Made by a program: the position numbers and the translations under genes
Assembly (NCBI RefSeq): GCF_002727185.1
Contig: NZ_NIZW01000007.1
Location: 62,001-126,000 of the forward strand
From: Rhodopirellula bahusiensis
GTDB lineage: Bacteria > Planctomycetota > Planctomycetia > Pirellulales > Pirellulaceae
DNA: 64,000 nt
Direction: 5' to 3'
Notes under the pieces: generated by a model
Told to the model about the DNA's origin: nothing
Databases searched by the model: none
Seen by the model: only the letters and a program-made list of their open reading frames with translations
Shown here: positions 1 to 9,461 of the stretch, one piece after another
Layout: every line of letters starts with the position of its first letter
Numbering within the stretch: position 1 is the first letter of the stretch

Positions 1-1
1 G

Positions 2-1873
2 GCCGTGACCAGCCACGCGACCAGCAAGCTGCCCGACGACGAATCGCTGTTCCACGTCGGCACCCTCGGTTTTCGCGGCGAAGCCCTGGCATCAATCGCC
101 AGCGTTTCTCAAATGACCATCCGAAGCCGAGCCGAAGGCGAAGAGGGCGGTTGCCAGATCGACATTCGCGGCGGAGTGATCGAGACGCCGGGACCTTGCG
201 GTTGCCCGGTCGGCACCGTGATCGAAGTCCGGAACCTGTTCTTCAACACCCCGGTTCGCCGCAAGTTCCTGAAGACCCCGCAAACCGAACGCGGGCACAT
301 CGTCGAAGCCTTCACGCGTTTGGCCCTTGCCAACCCGAAGGTTCACTTTGTCCTTCGCAACGGCGACAAGGAGATGTTCGACCTCTTGCCGACGCCTCGT
401 TGGGCAGACCGCATTGAGTCTTTCTTTGGAACTGAAATCTCCGAAGGGTTGATTCCGATCGAGAACCAAGATGAAACCGTTCAGATCACCGGTTACGCTT
501 GCGATCCGTCGGTCAGTCGCGGCAACAACCGAATGCAGTATTTGTTTCTCAACGGCCGTCACATTCGCGACCGCGCGCTGCAACATGCTTTGGGGGAAGC
601 CTACCGCGGCATGTTGATGGTCGGTCGACATCCGGTTTGTTTCCTACGAATGCGGATGCCCGCGGACATGATCGATGTCAACGTGCACCCCGCCAAACTC
701 GAGGTTCGCTTCACCGACAGCGGACGTGTGTACAGCCGGTTATTGCAAACGCTTCGCCAGCGTTTCCTTTCGACCGACATGACTCAACGTGTGGGATCCA
801 ATCCGGTTCCGGCTCCGATGAGCGAAGAGGAGCAACGCCAGACCGCTCCCGAATCGGTCATGGGCATGCGTCCCAACGAAGTCGACCAGCAACGCCAGTC
901 GGTGATCGAATGGGCCCGAACCGGTGGACCTCCGTCGGGATCATCCGCGACGTCGAACACTCAAATGCTGGGTGGAGCCAGCGGCACGCCGGACTTTCGA
1001 CCGTTCGGCGAATCCAATTCAATCGGCCACGGATCACAATCCGCCACGGACATGACTGGCCAATCCGCTCCGCTCGCTTCGCCGAACACCTGGTCACCGG
1101 GATCCGCTGCCGGTGTCGATTCGCCTCGCCCATCGACAGCCGCCGAAGGCATTGAGATGACGCCGTGGGATGGCGACAACTCGGGTAGCTTCAACGCGAA
1201 TGATCCGGGAACAGCCGGCTCGTCGCACGACGCAGCTCTGGCCGCCGGCGTTCCCACACCGAGCGTGAGTCACCTTGGGTTCCAAGTGCACCAGCGCTAT
1301 CTCGTCACGCAAGACGAGAAAGGCATGGTTGTGATCGATCAGCACGCTCTGCACGAACGTGTGCTCTACGAACGTGTCTGCCAAAAAGTGCTTCATGAAG
1401 ACGCTTCTTTGGAAGCCCAACAGTTGCTGGTTCCGGAACCCGTTTCGCTGACTCCTGCCGAGCGAGCTGCGGCTCTCGAGGTGAAGGACACGCTCAGCCG
1501 AATCGGTTTGGAAATCGAGGACTTCGGTGGCGAAACGATTCTGATTCAGTCGTACCCAGCGATGCTGCCAAACAAGCCGCCTGCGGACATGTTGCGAACC
1601 GTTTTGGAATCGGTGATGGGCGCCGGCCGAGATCCCAACCCGAAGGATTTGCTGAATCACTTGCTCAGCACCGTCGCTTGCAAAGCCGCCGTGAAAGCGG
1701 GCGATCCACTGTCTCCGGAAGAGATCACCAGCCTGCTGGAACAGAAGGACTTGTACCAAGAAACGCACCATTGCCCACACGGTCGGCCAACCGCTTTGTT
1801 CTTCAGTCGTGATGAACTCGATCGCATGTTCGGTCGACTGGGACCACGTGGCCGAGCCTCGGTGTCGCCATGA
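2..1873 (+). CDS. mutL: DNA mismatch repair protein MutL (5' end cut off by window)
   Basis: MutL couples mismatch recognition by MutS to strand incision. The visible reading frame enters at base 2 with the conserved HATSK and [13 protein letters not shown] motifs of the GHKL ATPase domain, so the first ~70-80 codons lie upstream of the window. A Ser/Gly/Pro/Gln-rich linker (about residues 270-420) separates it from the C-terminal dimerisation domain. That domain carries [12 protein letters not shown], which fits the DQHA(X)2E(X)4E metal-site motif of latent MutL endonucleases, plus ACKAAVKAG and CPHGRP near the end. This suggests a nicking-type MutL, as in bacteria without MutH. The stop codon overlaps the pdxA start (ATGA), implying translational coupling. 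No mutS is nearby. Confidence 0.95.
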   Translation, partial: AVTSHATSKLPDDESLFHVGTLGFRGEALASIASVSQMTIRSRAEGEEGGCQIDIRGGVIETPGPCGCPVGTVIEVRNLFFNTPVRRKFLKTPQTERGHIVEAFTRLALANPKVHFVLRNGDKEMFDLLPTPRWADRIESFFGTEISEGLIPIENQDETVQITGYACDPSVSRGNNRMQYLFLNGRHIRDRALQHALGEAYRGMLMVGRHPVCFLRMRMPADMIDVNVHPAKLEVRFTDSGRVYSRLLQTLRQRFLSTDMTQRVGSNPVPAPMSEEEQRQTAPESVMGMRPNEVDQQRQSVIEWARTGGPPSGSSATSNTQMLGGASGTPDFRPFGESNSIGHGSQSATDMTGQSAPLASPNTWSPGSAAGVDSPRPSTAAEGIEMTPWDGDNSGSFNANDPGTAGSSHDAALAAGVPTPSVSHLGFQVHQRYLVTQDEKGMVVIDQHALHERVLYERVCQKVLHEDASLEAQQLLVPEPVSLTPAERAAALEVKDTLSRIGLEIEDFGGETILIQSYPAMLPNKPPADMLRTVLESVMGAGRDPNPKDLLNHLLSTVACKAAVKAGDPLSPEEITSLLEQKDLYQETHHCPHGRPTALFFSRDELDRMFGRLGPRGRASVSP

Positions 1874-2925
1874 CGGACGCGAATCAATCGCGCCCCAAGC
1901 TGGCCATCACGATGGGGGACGCCGCCGGAATCGGCCCCGAAATCGCTCTTCGAGTCTGGAATTCACCGGAGGTTCAGTCACTGGGTTACCCGCTGCTGTT
2001 TGGCGACGCGGCCATCTACCAACGCGCCGCGAAAGAACTCGGTTGTGACTGCCCCGGCACAATCTCGCTGGCCGAGTTTTTGGTCATGCCAAAGCAGGCG
2101 TTACCGAGTGACGCACCGCACGGGTTGATTGTCGATTGTGGGAAACTCACCGCAGAAGAACTCGATGACTTCACCCCCGGAAAATTCAGTGCCGCGACCG
2201 GGCGAGCCTCCTATCAATCCGTCACCGACGCGATTGACGCGGCGGTCTCAGGTCACGTCGACGCGATTGTAACGGGGCCCATCCAAAAGGAAGCCTGGCA
2301 TCAAGCCGGGATCGACTTTCCCGGTCACACTGAGTTGCTGGCCGATCGAGCGGGCAGGGCAGTGCAGGGCGAACCAGCAGACGTTCGCATGATGCTGGCC
2401 AGCGACACGATCGCCTGCGTTCTTGAAACGATCCACATTCCGCTGGCCGATGTGGCGTCGCAGCTGAACACCGAATCTTTGGTTCGTACGATCGACTTGG
2501 CGGGTGAAACGGTTCAACGCCGCAACCAAAATCGCGGCAGCTTGTTGCCGCCTCGCATTGCCGTTTGCGGACTGAATCCACATGCGGGTGAAAACGGATT
2601 ATTCAGCCACCGAGAGGAAGAACAGATTATCGCACCGGCGATTGAATCAGCGAGACAATCTGGATGGACGATCGAAGGACCTTTGTCACCTGACACTGCG
2701 TTCACGCCCGCGATGCGAGAACGAATCGACATCTACGTTTGTATGTATCACGACCAAGGACTAATTCCATTGAAAGCGTTGTCGTTCGACGACGCGGTCA
2801 ACGTGACACTGGGACTGCCGATCATTCGCACCAGCGTTGACCACGGGACGGCCATGGATCTGGCTTGGCAAGGCAAAGCCAGCGTCAATAGCATGTTGGC
2901 AGCGATCCGGTGGGCGGTTCCGTGA
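1870..2925 (+). CDS. pdxA: 4-hydroxythreonine-4-phosphate dehydrogenase PdxA
   Basis: PdxA oxidises 4-phosphohydroxy-L-threonine in the DXP-dependent pyridoxal phosphate pathway. The 351-residue length is slightly above the usual ~330. The N-terminus [14 protein letters not shown] is the family signature. The metal-binding histidines are visible in [21 protein letters not shown] and [13 protein letters not shown]. It starts with the ATG that overlaps the mutL stop by 4 nt and ends overlapping the next gene by 4 nt, so the three genes are probably co-translated. No other vitamin B6 genes are adjacent. The assignment is secure. Confidence 0.95.
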   Translation: MTDANQSRPKLAITMGDAAGIGPEIALRVWNSPEVQSLGYPLLFGDAAIYQRAAKELGCDCPGTISLAEFLVMPKQALPSDAPHGLIVDCGKLTAEELDDFTPGKFSAATGRASYQSVTDAIDAAVSGHVDAIVTGPIQKEAWHQAGIDFPGHTELLADRAGRAVQGEPADVRMMLASDTIACVLETIHIPLADVASQLNTESLVRTIDLAGETVQRRNQNRGSLLPPRIAVCGLNPHAGENGLFSHREEEQIIAPAIESARQSGWTIEGPLSPDTAFTPAMRERIDIYVCMYHDQGLIPLKALSFDDAVNVTLGLPIIRTSVDHGTAMDLAWQGKASVNSMLAAIRWAVP

Positions 2926-4664
2926 CGACGTCGGAGTCAACGTTGGAACCGCAAACTCAGCCAGCGCGATCTTCGCTGATTTGGAGCTGGTTGGCCTTGA
3001 TGGGCGTGTGCTTTTTGTACGCTGGCGATGCTGCCCCTGGAGTCAACGAAGCTCACTACTTGGTGAAGGCCAAAAACTTCTGGCAACCCGATTGGTGCGC
3101 CAATGATCTTTTCGCGTCATCGGGCAAAGCTCACGCGACCTATTACTGGCTGTTCGGTTGGCCGACTCAATTTGTCTCGATGAATGCAACCGCTTGGATC
3201 GGACGTGTTGTCGGATGGTCATTGTTGGCGGCGGGGCTGCTTCGACAGACCCAAGCGATGCGAATGCCACCGATCAGCAGCGTATGGGTCATGGTCATTT
3301 GGATCCTCGGCATCCAGCATGGAAACCTTGCTGGTGAGTGGGTCATCGGCGGAATCGAGGCGAAGGTTCCCGCCTACGGGTTGGTACTTTTCGGATTGGC
3401 GGACATTGTCCAGCGGCGTTGGTCGCGAGGCTGGGTCTGGCTGGGTGCCGCGGCCGGATTTCATGTGCTGACTGGTGGCTGGTCCGTGGTCGCCGCCGCG
3501 TTCGCATTTTGGATCACCGAGCGTGGCCCCAAACGTTGGCGGGTTTCCGAGTTGGCCGGCGAACCAGCGGGCGAGGATGCCGGACCGATCCCCGCCTTTT
3601 TCAGCCGAGGTTTGTTCCTTGGGGGAGCCCTGTCCCTGGTCGGGCTGGTTCCCGCCGCCGCGATGTCGTGGGGAGCAACCGAGGCCGAGCAAGTTTCAGC
3701 AGCTCGGATCTACGCCTACTTCCGAATCTCGCACCACTTGATGCCCGCAGCATTTCACGCTGATTGGTATGTCCGGCATGCCATCCTGACACTCGTTTGC
3801 TTGGTGGGGCTGAATACTGTTTGGCGGCGAACATCCGGTGCCAAGAACGGCCTCACGCCCGAAACATGGGCAATCGCGGCGGACCAAGCGATTGCGTTCC
3901 GAATCCTGGGCTGGTTTGCCATCGGCTCGATGACGATCAGCTTGGTGGGATTGCTGGTCGGATTGCTTCCGGCGGTGTATCCCGATCAGGCCGCCAAGCT
4001 GCTGCGATTCTATTGGTTCCGACTGGCCGATGCGGTCACACCGCTGACGCTGGCGTTCTTGGTGGTCCATTTCTTTTGGCAAAGATCGACTCTTTCACGA
4101 AAACCAGCCACCACTGCGATCAACGCCGACCTGGCCCGGATCTGGATTGGACGAGCCGGAATGGCCGTCGTGGTTGGTTTCTTTGCCGACGCCTGCTGGG
4201 AAAAGACTCAGACTGGGGTACCAGTTTCAGTCAGCAATCGGCTGCTGGGGCTCAATGCGGATGCGGACTACGCCGAACAGAGGCGGACGATGGAGGACTG
4301 GATCGCAGTTTGCCAATTTGTTCGAGCCAGCACTCCCGAGGACGCGGTGCTGCTAACGCCGAGGCACCAACAAACATTCAAGTGGTACGCGCATCGGGCC
4401 GAAGTGGTCAACTGGAAAGACACACCTCAAAACGCGGTGGCGTTGCGGGAGTGGGCCAAACGGTTCCTGGAGGTTTACCCGTCTCGGCTTTCGACCATGC
4501 GGGTCACGATTCGGTACGACGATTTGCGGACCATGCGGTCCAAATATGGTTGCGACTGGATCATCGTGGACCGCCGCGTCGTGGGTCCCGAATTGCCGCT
4601 GGTACAGATTTATCCAGCCGCGAATCAACGGAATTCAACCTATGCGGTGTACCAACTCCCTTGA
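2922..4664 (+). CDS. polytopic membrane protein of unknown function
   Basis: A GTG start at 2922 overlaps the pdxA stop (GTGA) and is preferred over the in-frame GTG at 2910, because 4-nt overlaps are the rule in this operon. The ~580-residue protein has about nine or ten hydrophobic segments over the first ~430 residues, including an aromatic-rich one near [13 protein letters not shown] soluble C-terminal part of ~140 residues follows, starting around [19 protein letters not shown]. This layout (many membrane helices, then a small alpha/beta domain) resembles GT-C type glycosyltransferases and related planctomycete membrane proteins. I see no diagnostic catalytic motif, so the function stays open. 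Confidence 0.8.
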   Translation: MTTSESTLEPQTQPARSSLIWSWLALMGVCFLYAGDAAPGVNEAHYLVKAKNFWQPDWCANDLFASSGKAHATYYWLFGWPTQFVSMNATAWIGRVVGWSLLAAGLLRQTQAMRMPPISSVWVMVIWILGIQHGNLAGEWVIGGIEAKVPAYGLVLFGLADIVQRRWSRGWVWLGAAAGFHVLTGGWSVVAAAFAFWITERGPKRWRVSELAGEPAGEDAGPIPAFFSRGLFLGGALSLVGLVPAAAMSWGATEAEQVSAARIYAYFRISHHLMPAAFHADWYVRHAILTLVCLVGLNTVWRRTSGAKNGLTPETWAIAADQAIAFRILGWFAIGSMTISLVGLLVGLLPAVYPDQAAKLLRFYWFRLADAVTPLTLAFLVVHFFWQRSTLSRKPATTAINADLARIWIGRAGMAVVVGFFADACWEKTQTGVPVSVSNRLLGLNADADYAEQRRTMEDWIAVCQFVRASTPEDAVLLTPRHQQTFKWYAHRAEVVNWKDTPQNAVALREWAKRFLEVYPSRLSTMRVTIRYDDLRTMRSKYGCDWIIVDRRVVGPELPLVQIYPAANQRNSTYAVYQLP

Positions 4665-4689
4665 CGGACAGACCTTTTGGCTTTTTACG

Positions 4690-4713
4690 ACAAAATTCGC
4701 CCAAGAATTTTGT
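4690..4713 (+). terminator. perfect 9-bp hairpin after the mutL-pdxA operon
   Basis: ACAAAATTC (4690-4698) and GAATTTTGT (4705-4713) form a perfect stem around a 6-nt loop, 25 nt after the stop codon at 4664. The stem is AT-rich and no T-run follows, so it is a weak intrinsic terminator at best. It separates the operon from the tRNA cluster. Confidence 0.4.
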
Positions 4714-4742
4714 GGGGACGCCAATTTTGACCCTATTCCGTC

Positions 4743-4770
4743 TTGTCGCCTGTTCGCGGATCGGTACACT
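4743..4770 (+). promoter_or_regulatory. candidate sigma-70 type promoter for the tRNA-tuf cluster
   Basis: TTGTCG (4743-4748) and TACACT (4765-4770) are spaced by 16 bp and lie about 58 bp upstream of the first tRNA. The match to consensus is partial. It is the best pair I see in this 164-bp gap. Confidence 0.3.
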
Positions 4771-4828
4771 CTGCCTTCCCCATCGCAAGGCCGGTATCTC
4801 GGTTCTCGCGCGGGGTGAACTTGAGCTG

Positions 4829-4901
4829 GCCAACGTAGCTCAGTTGGCAGAGCAGCTGATTTGTAATCAGCCGGTCGTGGGTTCGAATCCCTCCGTTGGC
4901 T
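4829..4901 (+). tRNA. tRNA-Thr (anticodon TGT)
   Basis: The acceptor strands GCCAACG and CGTTGGC pair perfectly. The anticodon arm is GCTGA-TTTGTAA-TCAGC, placing TGT at positions 34-36, and GTTCGAATC marks the T arm. CCA is not encoded. It is the first of four tRNAs before tuf. Confidence 0.97.
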
Positions 4902-5068
4902 CTTGCGAATTCGATTCAACGCCAATGGCGATTGAACCGAACAACAGACAACCAAAACAGTCTGCCAAGCAAGTTCAGAGAAGAAGACGAGAATTGGGTG
5001 TGAAAGCACCAAAAAGAAGAAGTCACTCGAATCGCAAGCCACACTTTTGATTCGAAGAACATGATTTT

Positions 5069-5150
5069 GGGGGTTTGCCCGAGTGGTTAAAGGGGGCGGA
5101 CTGTAAATCCGCTGGCTCTGCCTACACAGGTTCGAATCCTGTAGCCCCCA
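5069..5150 (+). tRNA. tRNA-Tyr (anticodon GTA)
   Basis: This is a class II tRNA of 82 nt with a long variable arm (GGCTCTGCC region). The anticodon arm is GCGGA-CTGTAAA-TCCGC. The acceptor GGGGGTT pairs with AGCCCCC through one G-T pair, and the discriminator base is A. Confidence 0.96.
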
Positions 5151-5254
5151 TGGAAGAAGCTGTTAGCAAACGGCGAATCGTTGCTTGTTTTCCGCCCCCG
5201 ACGGGGTCAACAGGAAAGCCGGCCATGAGCTGCCAATTGCTAGCAGACGGTAAT

Positions 5255-5325
5255 GCGGGTGTAGCTCAATGGTAGAGCAGCAGCCTTCCAAGCTGAATAC
5301 GAGGGTTCGATTCCCTTCACCCGCT
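5255..5325 (+). tRNA. tRNA-Gly (anticodon TCC)
   Basis: Acceptor GCGGGTG pairs with CACCCGC. The anticodon loop CTTCCAA gives TCC, and the T arm GGGTTCGATTCCC is intact. The outermost pair of the anticodon stem is mismatched. Confidence 0.96.
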
Positions 5326-5327
5326 TC

Positions 5328-5399
5328 GCTGCTGTAGCTCAGGGGTAGAGCGCCTCCTTGGTAAGGATGAGGTCATGGGTTCAAATCCCATCAGCAGCT
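5328..5399 (+). tRNA. tRNA-Thr (anticodon GGT)
   Basis: Acceptor GCTGCTG pairs with CAGCAGC. The anticodon loop TTGGTAA gives GGT. Only 2 nt separate it from the preceding tRNA-Gly, so both must come from one processed transcript. The order Thr-Tyr-Gly-Thr-tuf matches the E. coli thrU-tyrU-glyT-thrT-tufB operon. Confidence 0.96.
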
Positions 5400-5616
5400 T
5401 CAAGTCGCTCAAAGTTGGGTTCCCGATCGGGGACTGATTTTGAGTGCAACATCGTTTTTGTTTCGTTTCGATTTTCAAGTAGATCGAATGCGATCAACAC
5501 GGCCGAATTGCCGGCGAGTAACCGTGGGTGTGAACGCGGTCGACGGCAGCAAGGGTTTTCGAGGAGCGTATCTCCCCGAGAACAGTGGTGCGGATCGCGA
5601 ATGCAGGTGAACCAGA

Positions 5617-6813
5617 ATGGCTAAGGACAAATTTGAACGTACCAAGCCCCACGTCAACGTAGGTACGATTGGTCACATTGACCATGGAAAAACGACGACG
5701 ACGGGTGCGATCCTCGCTGTTCAAGCAGCAAAGGGCTTGGCTGAAGCGAAGGGTTACTCTGATATCGCCAAGGGCGGTACTGTCCGTGACGCGACGAAGA
5801 CTGTGACCATCGCGGTCGCTCACGTTGAGTACGAAAGTGAAAATCGTCACTACGCTCACATCGATTGCCCCGGCCACGCTGACTTTGTCAAGAACATGAT
5901 CACCGGTGCCGCCCAGATGGACGGTGCGATCCTGGTCGTGTCGGCAGCTGACGGCCCGATGCCACAAACCAAAGAACACGTGTTGCTCGGTCGCCAGGTT
6001 GGCGTTCCTTACATCGTTGTGTACTTGAACAAGTGTGACTTGGTCGACGACGAAGAATTGCTCGAACTCGTCGAACTCGAAGTTCGCGAATTGCTCAGCA
6101 AGTACGACTACCCAGGCGACGACGTTCCTGTCGTTCGTGGTAGCTCGCTGCCAGCTTACAACAACCCAGCTGACCCAGAAGCCAGCAAGTGCATCACCGA
6201 GTTGATGGAAGCACTTGACTCGCACATTCCTGAGCCTACCCGTGAAGACGACAAGCCATTCTTGATGGCAATCGAGGACGTCTTCTCGATCGAAGGTCGT
6301 GGTACGGTTGCTACCGGACGTATCGAGCGTGGTGTCGTGAAGGTCGGCGAAGAAGTCGAAATCATTGGTTTGGGCCCTAACTCGACCAAGACCACCTGCA
6401 CCGGCGTCGAAATGTTCCGCAAGGAAATGAACGAAGGCCGTTCGGGCGACAACGTCGGTTGCTTGCTTCGTGGTGTCAAACGCGAAGACATCCAACGTGG
6501 TCAAGTCTTGGCAAAACCAGGCAGCATCACGCCTCACACCAAGTTCGAAGCAGAAGTTTACTGCTTGAGCAAAGACGAAGGTGGCCGTCACACGCCATTC
6601 TTCAGCGGTTACCGTCCACAGTTCTACTTCCGCACGACTGACGTCACCGGAACGGCCAACTTGGTCGGTGCCGACATGTGCATGCCTGGCGATAACGTCA
6701 AGGTTGAAGTTGAATTGCACAAACCAATCGCCATGGATGACGGCGTTCGCTTCGCTATTCGCGAAGGCGGCCGTACCGTTGGTTCAGGCGTTGTGACCAA
6801 GATCATCGAATAA
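5617..6813 (+). CDS. tuf: elongation factor Tu
   Basis: EF-Tu delivers aminoacyl-tRNA to the ribosome. All GTPase motifs are present: GHIDHGKTT (G1), DCPGHADF (G3) and NKCD (G4), and the C-terminus is VVTKIIE. Length 398 aa is normal. The ATG is preceded by AGGTG (5605-5609) with a 7-nt gap. A 217-nt leader separates it from tRNA-Thr; it holds the 10-bp palindrome CCCGATCGGG and a 7-codon reading frame (ATG at 5601, TAA at 5622) that overlaps the tuf start. Codon use looks strongly biased, as expected for a highly expressed gene. Confidence 0.98.
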   Translation: MAKDKFERTKPHVNVGTIGHIDHGKTTTTGAILAVQAAKGLAEAKGYSDIAKGGTVRDATKTVTIAVAHVEYESENRHYAHIDCPGHADFVKNMITGAAQMDGAILVVSAADGPMPQTKEHVLLGRQVGVPYIVVYLNKCDLVDDEELLELVELEVRELLSKYDYPGDDVPVVRGSSLPAYNNPADPEASKCITELMEALDSHIPEPTREDDKPFLMAIEDVFSIEGRGTVATGRIERGVVKVGEEVEIIGLGPNSTKTTCTGVEMFRKEMNEGRSGDNVGCLLRGVKREDIQRGQVLAKPGSITPHTKFEAEVYCLSKDEGGRHTPFFSGYRPQFYFRTTDVTGTANLVGADMCMPGDNVKVEVELHKPIAMDDGVRFAIREGGRTVGSGVVTKIIE

Positions 6814-6840
6814 TCTGCGTTTGCAGAAAGTTACATGTAG

Positions 6841-6877
6841 GCGATAAGCTGTTAGCTGATAGCTAGTAGCTTATCGC
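6841..6877 (+). terminator. hairpin between tuf and tRNA-Trp
   Basis: GCGATAAGCT (6841-6850) and AGCTTATCGC (6868-6877) form a perfect 10-bp stem with a 17-nt loop that itself contains GTTAGCTGATAGC. No long T-run follows, so it may act as a processing or partial termination site rather than a full stop, because tRNA-Trp and secE lie directly downstream. Confidence 0.45.
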
Positions 6878-6883
6878 TGTTTC

Positions 6884-6956
6884 AGGGGCGTAGCTCAATT
6901 GGCAGAGCACTGGTTTCCAAAACCAGCGGTTGTGAGTTCGACTCTCGCCGCCCCTG
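6884..6956 (+). tRNA. tRNA-Trp (anticodon CCA)
   Basis: Acceptor AGGGGCG pairs with CGCCCCT. The anticodon arm is CTGGT-TTCCAAA-ACCAG, with CCA at 34-36, and the discriminator is G. A tRNA-Trp just before secE is a common bacterial arrangement. Confidence 0.97.
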
Positions 6957-7077
6957 CTGTCCAGAATTCTGGTTTGCCCCCACGATCAAGAGGATGTGAT
7001 CGCGGAAGAGGTCCGAGCAAACTGGCCCATGACCAATTTGGCTCAACACCAGAATCAATTCACGAAGGAGTCCACGG

Positions 7078-7536
7078 GTGTCCAAAGATCTAACCCAATC
7101 CGGCACGGCCGGCGCCGGAGGCAGTTCGCTGAGCAGCGAACTGTTCCATGCTGGTGTGTACAAAGCCAACCAAGGCCGGATTGTTCGCCAACTGACGGCT
7201 CTCGCCGTTTGGGTGATCGTCACGTTGGGTTGCTGGCGTTTGTATTCGTTCCTCCCTGCTGCCATGGGAGAATCCTCCCTCGCTGCACGAGCCATCCCGG
7301 CTGCGTTGCTGGCCGCTGGGCTCTGGTTCGGATTCAGAGTCGTCAACTGGCCTCGATTCGCCGATTTCTTGATCGCCGTCGAAGCGGAAATGAACAAGGT
7401 GACTTGGCCGAGCAAGGATGAACTGATCCGAGCTTCCGTGGTCGTGATTTTCACTATCTTCTTCCTTGCCATCACATTGTTCCTGTTCGATGTTCTCTGG
7501 CAATTCATCTTCAACTTCATCGGGGTAACATCGTGA
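7078..7536 (+). CDS. secE: preprotein translocase subunit SecE
   Basis: SecE clamps the SecY channel in the inner membrane. At 152 aa it resembles long, multi-span SecE proteins rather than the ~60-aa single-span form. There are hydrophobic segments around residues 36-60 and 75-92, then the conserved amphipathic EAEMNKVTWPSKDEL segment and a final transmembrane helix. The GTG start at 7078 is chosen for the GGAG at 7066-7069. Its stop overlaps the nusG start (GTGA), as expected for the secE-nusG pair. Confidence 0.95.
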   Translation: MSKDLTQSGTAGAGGSSLSSELFHAGVYKANQGRIVRQLTALAVWVIVTLGCWRLYSFLPAAMGESSLAARAIPAALLAAGLWFGFRVVNWPRFADFLIAVEAEMNKVTWPSKDELIRASVVVIFTIFFLAITLFLFDVLWQFIFNFIGVTS

Positions 7537-8240
7537 GTGATGAAGACGTGAAAGACGTCGACTCGCCAGAAACCGAAGTCGCTCCCGCCGCTTCTGAAAC
7601 ACCGGCACCAGAGACTTCGGCAGCCGAAGCCCCCGCGCCCCCGCCTCCGGCTCCTGTTGACCCCAACGCACCGCCCAAACCAGAAGTGGACGATGAGTCC
7701 CCGATGGATTGGTACATCCTAAAAGTCGCGTTCAACCGCGAAGATTCCATTGCCGAAGCCCTTCGCAAGAAGGTTCGCATGGAAGACATGGGTGAGTTCT
7801 TTGGTGACATCGTCGTGCCATCCGAAGACGTGGCCACGTTCACTCGAGACGGCAAACGCCGCGTCAGCAAGCGAAAATTGTTGCCGGGTTACATCATGGT
7901 GTACATGTCGATTAACGACGACACCTGGTTCCTCGTTCGTGAAGTCGGTGGTATCAGCGATTTCACCGGTTCGGCTGGCAAACCGATGCCAATGGAACCC
8001 GAAGACGTCGAACGTTTCGTCAATCGCCCCGCGGTGGACGACGAAGACGAAACCCCGATCAAAACTGCGATTCCATTCAAAGTCGGCGATCGTGTTCGCG
8101 TCAAAGAAGGCAACTTCGAGAATCAAGAAGGCGAAGTCGATGTGGTCGACGAAGCCAACGGCCGCGTGACAGTGATCATCAACATCTTTGGACGCAGCGT
8201 CCCGATGGAACTGGATCACTGGCAAGTCGAGCCTTTGTAA
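7533..8240 (+). CDS. nusG: transcription termination/antitermination factor NusG
   Basis: NusG binds RNA polymerase and links it to Rho or ribosomes. The NGN domain begins near residue 52 (MDWYILKVAFNRE) and the C-terminal KOW domain reads FKVGDRVRVKEGNFENQEG and onwards to the end. At 235 aa it is about 50 residues longer than E. coli NusG, owing to an N-terminal low-complexity tail rich in Pro, Ala, Glu and Asp. The GTG start overlaps the secE stop, and with no alternative start at the NGN boundary the tail is probably translated. Confidence 0.95.
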   Translation: MSDEDVKDVDSPETEVAPAASETPAPETSAAEAPAPPPPAPVDPNAPPKPEVDDESPMDWYILKVAFNREDSIAEALRKKVRMEDMGEFFGDIVVPSEDVATFTRDGKRRVSKRKLLPGYIMVYMSINDDTWFLVREVGGISDFTGSAGKPMPMEPEDVERFVNRPAVDDEDETPIKTAIPFKVGDRVRVKEGNFENQEGEVDVVDEANGRVTVIINIFGRSVPMELDHWQVEPL

Positions 8241-8263
8241 AATGCCTCTTGCTGCTAGGCATT
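8241..8263 (+). promoter_or_regulatory. small hairpin directly after nusG
   Basis: AATGCCT (8241-8247) and AGGCATT (8257-8263) form a perfect 7-bp stem right after the nusG stop codon. It is followed by a 124-nt AT-richer stretch leading to rplK. It could be an RNA processing site or a weak terminator; there is no T-run. Confidence 0.3.
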
Positions 8264-8387
8264 AGCGGCAAGCGTTATTATCCTCATCCATCCCACTTCA
8301 AACACCTCAGATTGCGTTGGCCTTTCAGCAGAACGCTGCACCTTAAGAGCTAACCGCTAATCGTTAAAAGCTAAAAGCTGTTTACCC

Positions 8388-8813
8388 ATGGCAAAACAAG
8401 TCACCGGCCAAGCCAAGTTCCAAGTCCCCGGCGGTCAAGCCACTCCTGCACCTCCTGTCGGTACATCGCTGGGTAAATACGGCGTGAACTTGGGACAATT
8501 CGTCCAACAGTTCAACGATCGCACCAAGGAATACAACGGCACGCCGATTCCTGTGATCGTGACCGTTTACAACGATCGTAGCTTTGACTTCATCACCAAG
8601 AGCCCACCAGCCGCGTCGATGCTGATGCAATCCGCTGGCATCGCCAAAGGCAGCGGTGTCCCCAACAAGGACAAAGTCGCAACGGTCACCCGTGCTCAGT
8701 GCGAAGAAATCGCTCAAAAGAAGATGGAAGACCTCAACGCTCGCGATATCGATCAAGCCACCCGCATGATCGAAGGCACCGCTCGCAGCATGGGCATCAT
8801 CGTCGACGGTTGA
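8388..8813 (+). CDS. rplK: 50S ribosomal protein L11
   Basis: L11 forms the GTPase-associated centre with 23S rRNA. The 141-aa length is standard. The N-terminal domain has GGQATPAPPVGTSLGKYGVN and the RNA-binding C-terminal domain ends with ARSMGIIVDG. It follows nusG by 147 nt. The usual next gene, rplA, is absent; instead a strong terminator follows and the next gene is on the other strand. Confidence 0.97.
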   Translation: MAKQVTGQAKFQVPGGQATPAPPVGTSLGKYGVNLGQFVQQFNDRTKEYNGTPIPVIVTVYNDRSFDFITKSPPAASMLMQSAGIAKGSGVPNKDKVATVTRAQCEEIAQKKMEDLNARDIDQATRMIEGTARSMGIIVDG

Positions 8814-8841
8814 TCGACGGTTGGCAGCTCAGTTGATTTGG

Positions 8842-8876
8842 TAGCCCAGCCGCATCTTGACGCTGGGCTATTTTTT
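8842..8876 (+). terminator. intrinsic terminator after rplK
   Basis: TAGCCCAGC (8842-8850) and GCTGGGCTA (8862-8870) pair perfectly and are followed by six T (8871-8876). The stop codon of the convergent msrB gene (8868-8870) lies inside the 3' arm, so the stem may serve both strands. Confidence 0.9.
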
Positions 8877-9461
8877 GCTCTCGGACTTTGCTTCGATGAA
8901 TTTCATCGAAGCACTGTTCATGCAAAATCGCTTGCCCGACGGTGCTGGGCCATCGTCAAACAGGTGCCCCAGGTGTGCTTCGCAACGCTTGCAGTGCACC
9001 TCCGTCCGCGGATACAGCATCTTGTAGTCCGTCTGGTAGCCAACGGCGTCTTTCGCGATTGGCAAATAGAAACTAGGCCAACCGGTTCCTGACTTGAACT
9101 TGGTCTTGCTGTCGAACAGTGGCTTGTCACAGACGATGCAGTGATACTCGCCCCTCTTTTTGTTGTTCCAATAGGCGTTCCGAAACGCTGGCTCCGTGGC
9201 AGCATTCTGAGTCACATCGTATTGAATCCGGTTCAGTTTCCTTCGAAGCTCAGCCTTTGTCGCAGGAATGTACTCTTCCTCGGATATCGTGTCCGACTCA
9301 TCCGCGCCTTCCTGAGTGACCTTCAGAGCAGACGTTGATCCGCTCGATGAATCGGATTCGTCGGCTTGCAGTGCCAATCCCCCGAGCAGCAATCCGCTTG
9401 CTCCGATGAGGGCGAGAGCCAGTTTGTGTAGCGAGCCAAAACGCCATGAACGAGAATGCAT
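8868..9461 (-). CDS. msrB: peptide methionine (R)-S-oxide reductase MsrB, exported
   Basis: MsrB reduces methionine-R-sulfoxide in proteins. The catalytic Cys sits in RFCMNSASMKF, and the two CxxC zinc pairs are CIVC and CKRC; GTGWPSFY is the family core. The ATG at 9461 (GGAG upstream) is preferred over the longer frame because it begins a signal peptide with a hydrophobic run LALALIGASGLLLGGLAL ending near AD. The mature enzyme should therefore act outside the cytoplasm. An acidic Ser/Glu/Asp linker precedes the domain. The gene stands alone; no msrA is visible. Confidence 0.92.
   Translation of the reverse strand: MHSRSWRFGSLHKLALALIGASGLLLGGLALQADESDSSSGSTSALKVTQEGADESDTISEEEYIPATKAELRRKLNRIQYDVTQNAATEPAFRNAYWNNKKRGEYHCIVCDKPLFDSKTKFKSGTGWPSFYLPIAKDAVGYQTDYKMLYPRTEVHCKRCEAHLGHLFDDGPAPSGKRFCMNSASMKFIEAKSESKK

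Noticed and set aside
4727-4770. TTGACC at 4727 as -35 for TACACT at 4765
   Set aside because: The spacer is 32 bp, far too long for a sigma-70 promoter; TTGTCG at 4743 has the right 16-bp spacing.
3764-5050. 428-codon plus-strand frame overlapping the membrane protein and tRNA-Thr
   Set aside because: It runs through a tRNA gene and is out of frame with the real membrane protein; the translation is Arg/Gly-rich without any motif.
5494-6720. 408-codon open frame opposite tuf
   Set aside because: It lies wholly antisense to an unmistakable EF-Tu gene and its Val/Phe/Asp-rich translation is the usual mirror of biased codon use.
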